This document shows, in pieces, positions 57,908-64,000 of a stretch of 64,000 bases of DNA. Source of the stretch: Enoplosus armatus (Eukaryota; Chordata; Actinopteri; Centrarchiformes; Enoplosidae); the NCBI RefSeq assembly GCF_043641665.1, contig NC_092186.1:14688001-14752000 (forward strand), read 5' to 3'. The notes beneath the pieces were generated by a model. The model saw nothing but the letters and a program-made list of their open reading frames with translations, did no database searches and was not told where the DNA came from. Position 1 is the first letter of the stretch; every line of letters begins with the position of its first letter. Both the position numbers and the translations under genes were made by a program.

Positions 57908-60900
57908 AAAGGCGTGAGAAAACAAGTGAGTGTCCCTTTAATTTGAACCGAGCCCTGTGGGGATTCAGCCGAGAATCAGCCTGTGGAATGCGTCGTTTGT
58001 ATGCCAGAGATTGTTCCCAGTGAGAGTAGGACACAAAACTGGACAAAACCAAGAATGTGGGATACTTGTTGCTGTTGAGCTCAATGGCCGAACTGATTTA
58101 TCTAGCTTACGGGCAGACTACATTTCCTTTTGGAAGCAGCTGGTTCACATAAACCCGAGTCTTGTTGGAACGGTAAGAGGCAGCGACTGTAGCGATGGTC
58201 TCAAGCGGGATCAGGTGGATGAACTCCCGTTGTTTCGCTCAATGGACTTTTCGTGCATCCTGACCGCTAGCCAGGCAGCTAAATGCTAACCATAGCCAAC
58301 CAACCGCGTCTTGTGTTTTTCTTCTAAAGGCTTGGTTTTATGTTGGGTTTGAGCCAGTGTGTTAACAACGGGAACGCACCTCTTGAGTGTCCTTGATATT
58401 TAATTTATCACAAACTGGCCCAAATTAAATCCCAGTTACTCTTAACGCATAGCTAGCTAACTATTAGCCACTTAACGCTAGCGTTAGCCTGCCCACAACC
58501 GCTTCTATTTGAAAAACAAGTTTAGTTGGGTAAGCAGTTCGCTATACTTGGCTTAAAGTGATACTTTATATAAACAAACAGGCAGCCACATCAACGCTGT
58601 TGGTATCCGTATCTGAATGTTGCACAACCTCCCTTCAGTTCCACTTTATGTGCCTTTTTTTGTCTTTGCTAGTGTCTGCAGACTTGGAAGCTCAACAGGT
58701 GATTGCTAGCTAATGTTAGCTTTCAAGATAACTTTTGTTATTTAACCGAAATCCGCTGCTAAAGCCTGCTCAGATGTTGCCTCTAATATGAAGGAAGGGT
58801 AGTACAAGTGACACTGTTCACATTTACAGTTTGATAGTAATCTGTCGTGTAAGTCGAAGCTAACGTTAGTCTCCAGTGTATAACTGTCTCTTGTATTTCT
58901 TCTTGTGCTCCCACCCCGTTATAGTTGGCTCAGCTAACTGGCTCGGTGTTCTGAAACTCCACAATCCTCGCAGTGTTAAATTATGTTATTCTTGAGTGTC
59001 AAATTCTTGCTTTTCTTACTCTTCTACCGCTCTGTTCTGACTGAGCTTTCTCTCTGACTGAGTCACATGGTGCTAATTGTGCTTGGCAGGTCTGCCGGTG
59101 CATAACAGCCCACTCCACTGACTCTGGGTCTCACCCATCTCACCCTGTTAGCACACCACTTCTCCATGCATCACTGCTTTGCCTTCCAGCATGCCTGACT
59201 CCCTGGGTGTCTGCCTTGTACAAGATTTAAGGTCTGACTGCCTCCATGTCTCCTCTGAGTACTTCTCAGTATATTTTCGCCTCTAAATCTACTTTTCATG
59301 GTATCTATTGGCCTGATTAGTCATGTGATTGACATAAGTCCCATAAAGGGGGCTAGTCAGCAGAGGAGTAACAAGTTCAATGAGTAGAATAATTGATCTG
59401 TGTGTGACTTTCACTTGGTATACAGCATTTATTTACATCTAGATATACTTCTGCCTTGGCTTTCCCCAAGCGTCATCTTCTAGTAGTATTTGTATGTTAC
59501 TGGTCTTTAAAGGTAACCATGACCCTCCTTTGTAGGTGAGAAATGTGACCAGCGAAGATGTTTCGCCTCACTGAGTAAACAGCTCCCCGAGCCCTAGTTC
59601 CTCCTGTTTCACTAGATGATGTCATGGGTTGGCTGGCTGCTTCAGAGTTTGCCCCAAGTGTTGATGTTTTTGTCACTATTGTTTCGGGGAATTAAGAGTA
59701 ACCTCTTACACACACGGCGTGCACATGCACACACACACACACACACACACTCACAGGAAACAGGTGATGTGAGTTTTTGGCTGCTGTGTAAGAAAGTAAT
59801 ACCTTCAAAACCGCTGCTGTGGCCTCTTTTCCTCTAGGTTGGTCTGTACAACTATTTGTGGTAGCAGGGTTTTTCTATGAACTGCATAGAGTATTTGGGG
59901 GTACACTTTGGTTTTAACATGGTTTTGTTCTATACCAAGAATAGTGCAAGGATACCCACAGGAAATATAAGTGAGTTTCAACTCAAATGGTGGCGCTACA
60001 TCAGCTAAAGTTACACTGTGTAACAGTAATATGTTTGGCTTAGTTAACAACTAGAGGGTACATGCTCTTTAACACTCCTCATATACTAGCTACATACACC
60101 GCTTGAAACTGAATAATGCTGGCGTATGTGAGCAGTGGACCACCACTTTATCTAAAATCAGATGCTTTGGCCGATAGAAAACACTGCACCCTTGCACTAG
60201 CAGGTATGATTTGAAACCTTTAATTTAGGCTGAGGCAGTGTTGTTGCTTTTACAGAACTTTAAAGGACAACACCTTGTTTTTTATGCTGTGTATAGGTAA
60301 TAAATGATAATTTAGGGCAAGTTAACAAAATATGCGTTCATGTGTTTTTTTCGGTGCAATATTTGGAGAGTGCTCCAAAAGACAAACTGAAAACCAAACC
60401 TGAAGGTCTAACAAAAAAGGATGTTTTTTTTTTCTTGTATTAAAAGGTTGCTGTTTGGCTGCTGGTCTAGTCAGATGTTAGTGTCCTTGTACACTGGCAA
60501 GGACAGTTTTACTGCATAATAAAACCAACATATAATTGACAAAAATACGCAGCTTATAAAATCTGTGATGAATTGCTTTTCTCAAGAAAATGTTGTGTAT
60601 GTTAATGTTTCCCTGGAAGAACCCACCCTTCGCTATCAGGAGCTCTGCTGAGTACACTTTCGTCCAGTAAGATAACATGAGGCAACACATTCTCTCTTTA
60701 GAGTAAGAGAAGGTGATCTTTTTTAAAATTGTTGTGATATTTTATTTTCATCCATCTGTTGGTTTGTTGGTTAGCTTCTTTATGCTGCTCATCTATTATA
60801 CTGCCGATCACAGTGGTGACCCAGGCCTCGTTTGCGTTTCCAGTTCATTTGAGTGACTCACTGAACTGTGCGCTGTACACCACAAGCTTCTTGTGTGATA

Positions 60901-63569
60901 GGGTAGTTGCCAGTCAGCAGATTGTGGGTGTGGTGGTGGTTTTGATGGAGGCTGAGTGTCCCGTGGATCAGCTGCACAGTGGTGCTGACATGACATGAGT
61001 GACTGCAACTTATCACATTGCTCAAGAGTGGCAAAGCTGGTCGACACCCAACACGTCCTCCTGATGTTATAAATCACTATGGCAGTATATACTGGCCTGA
61101 TGTCCAAGCTGATCCGTAGGTTGTGACTATATTGGTATATCTTCACCGTGGGTATCGCACACTGTGCTATTGCCAAACGTTGAGGTGGTCTGTAGCTGCA
61201 TCCAGTCATTGCTGATAAGCTCTTGATACCAAACTGAAAACACAGTGTTTGTGCTTATCTTAGGATATTTTTTTTTACTTCCATTAAGCAAAAATGAATG
61301 CAGTTTGAGTACAATCACCTCCACTACACATTCCTAAACAGAAATAGCTTACTTTTGATTTCCTCAGTGATGACTTCAAGTGATGATGTTGCAATGACAT
61401 GGCTTTTTTTATTCCAATCTAGATCTGCTTACCTACCAGGTCCTCTTATCTTTTCCTGTTCTTTGCAAATTCTATTCCCAGCCTTGCCCAGTCAGTGTGT
61501 TTGGGCTTTGTTGAAGATGTACTACAGGCTTGATAGACTTTATTAGATGCTGAAGGCTTGTTGTGCTTTTTGTCTTTTGTCTGAAAGAGCCAAGCTGGCA
61601 GAGAGACTGGAATTTTGCATATTAGTTGTGGAGCGAGGTGGAAATTTATCTCTGCGTCTGGCTGCTTGACTGCTGATGAGTTTGTTGGCTTACTGACTTC
61701 TGTGCCCGTATCTTCCTCTGAAGGTAAAAAAAACCCCATCTCTTCTCTGACCTTAAAACTGAGGAATATCTGATTTGAAGCAATAATTTCGGAAAATGTG
61801 TTATTTGTGTTAAATGCTAGATGTCTACATTGGGATTCAATGGGCTTGTGCTGGGCCAGAATAAAATGTAGCAGTTCAGTACTGCTGGATCCAGCTCAAA
61901 GGGGGACACAGCACTGCTGGCGAAGATTATTCAGAAGCCAGTTTCTGTTTTCTTTTCCTTCAGCTCAGCCAGCAATTGTTCATTTATTACCAGAGAGAGG
62001 CAGACAGAGGGGCTAGGTTAGAGATTATGAATGAAGTGAAATGATAGGGTAAAAGTGGTTAGAGCTGCATCTGAAAGGTAAAAGATAGAAGATAGATTCT
62101 CTAATATAAAGGACTTGCATAGTATACTGTATGCACCTATTCATCTGCACAGGAAGAAGGGTTTTTTGTTGTCTCCATTGTACCAGCACACAGAAGAGGA
62201 ATAAGCAATAGAGGCCTTTACAGTAGTCTGTACAGCAGTTAGTGGAAGTTGCTAGTATGGGTCGTGTTTAAATTGTGTTTGTTCACAGGAGTGCCACCTT
62301 TGTCAACAAGCTATGGAACCAGATTCAAACAATCACCATACTGCCTCGTGCCCCTCGTGTAACATGGTAAATGTAAAGGGGGCAGTGTTAGGGAAACGTG
62401 CACTTTGTTACTTGCTATGAACGGTAGTTTGAGTTATTATCACTAATCATTCCATTAGAAGAAAATAATAGGAAATAACAAAATGCATGTTTGAAAAAAT
62501 ATCTAATAACTTCTTGTTATCATAAACCTTATTTTACACCATGAATGATAAGCACACAAAACAATGACACTTTCTGATTCTAATTTCTCTCTTTATTTTT
62601 TTTGACCATGGTATTTTCCAGTATTGTGCAGTCAGAAGTTCAGTCTGCTTTTCACTAATTGTGCATTTGATCAGGCTGTTAAACTCACCAACCCTGTTTC
62701 CACTGATCAGCCTATCTACAGAGAAGTAGCTCTTGTTTTAGTGTGTGTATATGCATTGCTGCACTTGTGTACACCTGTGTATGTTTTGCATTGAAGGCCA
62801 CGTGTTTTTTTGTCCACATCAGCCTGGTTTTACCTGGCTGTGTTGGGATCAGACTTTGCATAGTGATAACTTAATTTGTTTGGCTAGCCTAGTCCCTCAG
62901 GAAAGGCTTCTGCTGCTTACCTTATACAGTATGTTCCAGGCTGAAAGATTGAATTATTTTGTTTTACCGGTGTTTTGTCTTTTCAGTAATTGAGTAGAAC
63001 GTGGAGGGGGATATTATTGCCCGCATTATGTTTTTCCAAACAAGGAGAAAAGTGGACCAAAAGAGAAACCTGTTACTGAGAAAAAGGGAGTTCCTGCCTC
63101 CAGTGTGACTCTGTATCTTGTTCATGTAAATAAACCGAAGCCTTAGAGTTACTGCTGCACCAGTCTCATGCAGCCAAAAGTGACTCTCTCACTTTGTGAT
63201 GAGAATACAACCCCTAACCCTGAAAAACAAACATTGTGATTGTTGATAGCGGCAGCTGAAAAAGCTCTGCCTCCAGGCGTTCGTTTCAGCACCACTGCAA
63301 TGCTTTGTTTGAATCACAGCCTTTTTCTTTGAACACTGCCTTCAGGAGCCGTTGGATTGGTTTTGAAACTTCAAGCTTAGTTTACTGTTTTGTTCCCATC
63401 CATATTCAAATATCCAAAAGCCACCACTGTGTCCTGAGTATACTGTGTACTCTGTAACTAATGCAACACTGACTCTGTGTTCCTGTTCTGCTGTTTTTCA
63501 GATTGTGCTGTGAACGTTCACAAGAGCTGCAAGTCTCTGCTGGGTGAGTGCACCAGCAGCAAGAATAAG
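44783..63569 (+). CDS. arhgef18: ARHGEF18 (p114-RhoGEF)-like, N-terminal part with C1 finger (partial gene)
   Basis: Rho guanine-nucleotide exchange factor of the Lbc group. In vertebrates ARHGEF18 activates RhoA at tight junctions and maintains apico-basal polarity. Eleven exons join in frame for 547 residues. Key resemblances to human ARHGEF18, as I remember it, are VQKVLQELKLYHGAKQ, NVTWYEFLSNE, VKRTLSSLRNRMTG, RRHSWG with RRLSLDTMAVDSD, and SEYFKDLEGG. The C-terminal part is a lysine/glutamate-rich linker and an atypical C1 zinc finger. The DH and PH domains are not in the window. The position next to insr matches human 19p13.2. AKAP13 and ARHGEF28 are the nearest alternatives but lack these N-terminal motifs. 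Confidence 0.85.
45665..45705. repeat. (CA)n microsatellite
   Basis: About 20 CA units with one AA interruption. Confidence 0.9.
46386..46535. repeat. Common teleost interspersed repeat (degenerate)
   Basis: It begins ccaattttatttatatagcc and continues through cttagaccctggatataga, aggaaaccacaaaaacc and gagaaactaa. This order of phrases matches a widespread fish repeat that starts 'caatttatttatatagccc' and continues to 'gagaaaaaatggaagaaacc'. I cannot name its class with certainty. Confidence 0.6.
47620..48115. repeat. Probable teleost DNA-element repeat
   Basis: It contains ggacagaaacacaactccaa, atgaatgctaatgttgctct and gtctgctggatgtgtaaata, a series that recurs in teleost genomes in my recollection. 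No open frame. Boundaries are approximate. Confidence 0.5.
49055..49197 (+). CDS. arhgef18: arhgef18 exon 2
   Basis: Acceptor tatctttcag, donor gtaaca. With the previous base it reads ASECKPCSQPCGPPSDQP, then a Ser/Thr-rich stretch and SIAEDAFFGSTNEDQ. Ends in phase 0. Low-complexity linker with no known domain. Confidence 0.7.
49282..49842 (+). mobile_element. Common teleost non-autonomous element
   Basis: Repeated internal phrases: 'caacaactattggacggatt' and 'ctactggatggattgctgta', 'acagacattcgtggttccca', 'ctttggtgatcccctgacat', 'aaatgttagcatgctaac', 'aacattatacctgcttagca' and 'gagccgctagcatgactgta'. This series is one of the most abundant dispersed elements of percomorph fish in my recollection. 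No coding capacity. It fills most of arhgef18 intron 2. Confidence 0.7.
50002..50621 (+). CDS. arhgef18: arhgef18 exon 3 (large Ser/Thr-rich exon)
   Basis: 620 nt. Begins DACSVVSDYDCPCVEVSNSV and includes DLLGLSSSLRDSEYFKDLEG, comparable to the [21 protein letters not shown] region of human ARHGEF18. A long Ser/Thr/Pro-rich linker follows, then LVRSMSTSRRHSWG, a basophilic kinase-type motif. It ends NLGR plus AG of a split Arg codon. Donor gtgagc. Reading on would hit TGA at once, so splicing is required. Confidence 0.88.
50622..51032 (+). other. arhgef18: arhgef18 intron 3
   Basis: 411 nt, no recognised element. Ends ctgtgctgccag. Confidence 0.85.
51033..51183 (+). CDS. arhgef18: arhgef18 exon 4
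   Basis: 151 nt. Completes Arg, then LSLDTMAVDSDGEREDDEER. The RRLSLD(A/T) motif is shared with human ARHGEF18. It then has SCTACPGEE and VPCPRARVTRM. Donor gtaata after ATG. Confidence 0.85.
51184..52008 (+). other. arhgef18: arhgef18 intron 4
   Basis: 825 nt, AT-rich, nothing recognised. Confidence 0.8.
52009..52135 (+). CDS. arhgef18: arhgef18 exon 5
   Basis: Acceptor gctttcag, donor gtgggg. Encodes AGGVPGRHLYSRSEILASDE and HISRVVQTSKQAARAAG. Phase agrees with both neighbours. Similarity to known proteins is weak, so the borders rest mainly on frame and splice sites. Confidence 0.62.
52240..52294 (+). CDS. arhgef18: arhgef18 exon 6 (55 nt)
   Basis: Acceptor ctcctgtag, donor gtaagc. Encodes AEEFDPEENLHSTEGHSH and part of Met. 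The 2+51+2 phase fits both neighbours exactly. Confidence 0.65.
52295..53661 (+). other. arhgef18: arhgef18 intron 6 with giant pyrimidine tract
   Basis: 1.37-kb intron. More than half is the CTCCT/CCCCT tract described separately. A (TG)n run lies at about 52713-52731. Confidence 0.85.
52845..53618. repeat. (CTCCT/CCCCT)n pentanucleotide tract, about 780 bp
   Basis: Nearly pure pyrimidine on the + strand, built of 5-bp units ctcct and cccct with rare ttctc, cgcct and cacct variants. Long open frames across it on both strands (Ser-Pro-Leu or Arg-Gly-Glu rich) are artefacts of the 5-bp unit, which lacks stops. Confidence 0.98.
53662..53706 (+). CDS. arhgef18: arhgef18 exon 7 (45 nt)
   Basis: Acceptor ttgtcttag, donor gtgagt. 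Encodes LMVQKVLQELKLYHG, strongly like the VQQVLQELRQYHG segment of human ARHGEF18. It is the clearest family signature in the gene. A likely short amphipathic helix. Confidence 0.92.
54087..54161 (+). CDS. arhgef18: arhgef18 exon 8
   Basis: Acceptor cctccacag, donor gtaagt. Encodes AKQRNNRSDTKVSG and NVTWYEFLSNE, matching human ARHGEF18 NLTWFEFLSE. Confidence 0.93.
54162..54728 (+). other. arhgef18: arhgef18 intron 8
   Basis: 567-nt AT-rich intron, nothing recognised. Confidence 0.85.
54729..54837 (+). CDS. arhgef18: arhgef18 exon 9
   Basis: Acceptor cttcgaccag, donor gtaaac. Encodes an acidic run NEEEEDRTEK, then KVKRTLSSLRNRMTG, the basic segment that in Lbc-type GEFs precedes the C1 finger (human VKRRLSCLRSRVT). 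Confidence 0.93.
54838..55213 (+). other. arhgef18: arhgef18 intron 9
   Basis: 376 nt, no recognised element. Ends cctctgcag. Confidence 0.85.
55214..55385 (+). CDS. arhgef18: arhgef18 exon 10: Lys/Glu linker and first half of C1 finger
   Basis: Encodes GKNREKEQQKEKGKETKEKV, then the C1 start HYLVPGAFSSCATCSLC and KTLQKKHGLQC. Zinc ligands visible here are His, Cys-x2-Cys and one further Cys. Donor gtgagt interrupts the Asn codon after CI. Confidence 0.95.
56636..57003. mobile_element. 'acttgagta' MITE carrying a nested SINE
   Basis: The left flank of the SINE has aatgtaactgtacttgagta and the right flank has aaatgtacttagttatatcc followed by caccactg. These are the two end phrases of the same element seen at 43953-44435. 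The SINE at 56698-56970 lies between them. Confidence 0.6.
56698..56970 (-). mobile_element. tRNA-derived SINE, minus strand
   Basis: The minus strand starts near 56970 with an A box GTGGCGCAGTGGTTAGCAC and a B box GGTTCGATCCC near 56900. The body contains the reverse complement of 'gttcagtgtcttgctcaagg' and of 'tcattcacccattcac'. The tail ends in 'ggcgctatataagtgag', then A/T-rich sequence. Both pol III boxes are close to consensus, so it is a fairly young copy. Confidence 0.8.
57122..57187. repeat. (TA)n microsatellite
   Basis: About 30 TA units inside arhgef18 intron 10. Confidence 0.9.
57873..57902. repeat. (CA)n microsatellite
   Basis: About 15 CA units just upstream of the possible internal first exon. 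Confidence 0.9.
57950..58172 (+). promoter_or_regulatory. arhgef18: Possible internal promoter / alternative first exon of arhgef18
   Basis: CpG dinucleotides are clearly denser from about 57950 to 58520 (some 24 by eye) than in the surrounding intron. A good donor ACG/GTAAGA follows 58172. No acceptor-bounded coding match is seen, so any exon here would be 5' UTR. ARHGEF18 is known to have several N-terminal isoforms, which makes an internal start plausible. This is inference. Confidence 0.35.
59725..59750. repeat. (CA)n microsatellite
   Basis: About 12 CA units in arhgef18 intron 10. Confidence 0.85.
63502..63569 (+). CDS. arhgef18: arhgef18 exon 11: second half of C1 finger
   Basis: Acceptor ctgtttttcag, donor gtaaac. 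Encodes NCAVNVHKSCKSLLGECTSS and KNK. It supplies the remaining zinc ligands, Cys, His, Cys and Cys. Ends in phase 0. Coding continues beyond the window. Confidence 0.95.
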
Positions 63570-64000
63570 GTAAACACTACACTGGAGCATAGAAAAACAG
63601 GGACTCAGGCTACAGTGAAGTCGCCTGAGTGCCTTAATTTCCTCTGTGTTCTATTGTTTTGCATATATAGACTAAGTTTATACACATGTACATCATCTGA
63701 TATGTGATCAGTAGCACAGATGATAAATTTCAGAGTGAAAAAAACGCACTAAGGATTAATAAGAACCCTTGGATTGTTGTATCACCACTGCAACACTAAC
63801 TGCATGTGTCATGGTCAGATAGTGTTGTTCATAAATTGTATAATGAAGAAAGTATTTGGTTGAAATCTTTCATTCACTTTGTAATAAAGAATGACAAGAA
63901 AAAGATCTGCAATGTAAATGACTGTGCTTAATTGCAAATTGCGTTTACTGGAAAAGAGATTTCCAAGCTTTTCTTCTACTTGCTCCATGTTGCTTTCCCT
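63570..64000 (+). other. arhgef18: arhgef18 intron 11 (start)
   Basis: No coding exon or recognised element in the last 430 nt. Confidence 0.8.

Larger units (their letters stand above)
55386..63501 (+). other. arhgef18: arhgef18 intron 10 (8.1 kb), inside the C1 domain
   Basis: Large intron splitting the C1 finger. It holds a SINE nested in a MITE (56636-57003), TA and CA microsatellites, and a CpG-richer segment with a possible internal first exon (57950-58172). Between 58500 and 63501 I see no coding exon or clear repeat other than a CA run at 59725-59750. Confidence 0.85.

Noticed and set aside
57957..58289. 110-codon open frame as a separate small protein
   Set aside because: No family resemblance. 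A splice donor lies inside it and base composition suggests a promoter/5' UTR, so coding is unsupported.
54087..63569. Identification of the second gene as AKAP13 or ARHGEF28
   Set aside because: The lysine-rich linker plus C1 finger first suggested AKAP13. The VQKVLQELKLYHG, TWYEFLSNE and SEYFKDLE motifs, and the location beside insr, fit ARHGEF18 better.

Overview
The window looks like nuclear DNA of a teleost fish. Coding exons are short, with GT..AG introns from about 80 nt to several kb. There are many CA/TG and TA microsatellites. Several interspersed repeats are of kinds familiar from ray-finned fish genomes: tRNA-derived SINEs, an L2-like LINE fragment, fold-back MITEs and 'acttgagta' MITEs. 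I see no bacterial, phage or CRISPR content. All database-style statements here come from memory of the families, not from a search.

Two genes occupy the window, both on the + strand. The first is an insulin receptor gene (insr). It enters the window inside a long intron (1-15908) and gives 21 coding exons from 15909 to 34021. These run from the second half of the Cys-rich (furin-like) region through L2, three FnIII domains with the insert domain, the tetrabasic processing site, the transmembrane helix, the tyrosine kinase and the C-terminal tail. All 21 exons join in one frame (1157 residues plus stop), and many exon lengths equal those of human INSR. The tail ([13 protein letters not shown], ending SSPS) and the downstream neighbour identify it as INSR, not IGF1R. 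Its 3' UTR probably runs to about 41.9 kb, with an earlier poly(A) signal near 37.2 kb. It contains an AU-rich hairpin and a 560-bp fold-back transposon.

After a short repeat-rich intergenic stretch (about 42-44.7 kb), the second gene begins. It encodes an ARHGEF18 (p114-RhoGEF)-like protein and runs off the right end. Eleven exons (44783-63569) encode the region upstream of the DH-PH catalytic module and join in frame for 547 residues. They end with a complete atypical C1 zinc finger that is split by an 8.1-kb intron. The catalytic DH and PH exons lie beyond the window. INSR and ARHGEF18 are also near neighbours on human 19p13.2, so this looks like an old vertebrate gene pair.

The two genes are not known to act in one pathway. 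Insr is the plasma-membrane receptor for insulin, signalling through IRS/PI3K and Shc/MAPK. Arhgef18 activates RhoA at epithelial junctions. I found no clearly new biological system. The most notable points are two introns inside insr exons that are single in human, loss of a five-residue juxtamembrane segment, a 780-bp pure CTCCT/CCCCT tract abutting a 45-nt arhgef18 exon, the intact C1 finger in arhgef18, a possible internal promoter near 58 kb, and the fold-back element in the insr 3' UTR.
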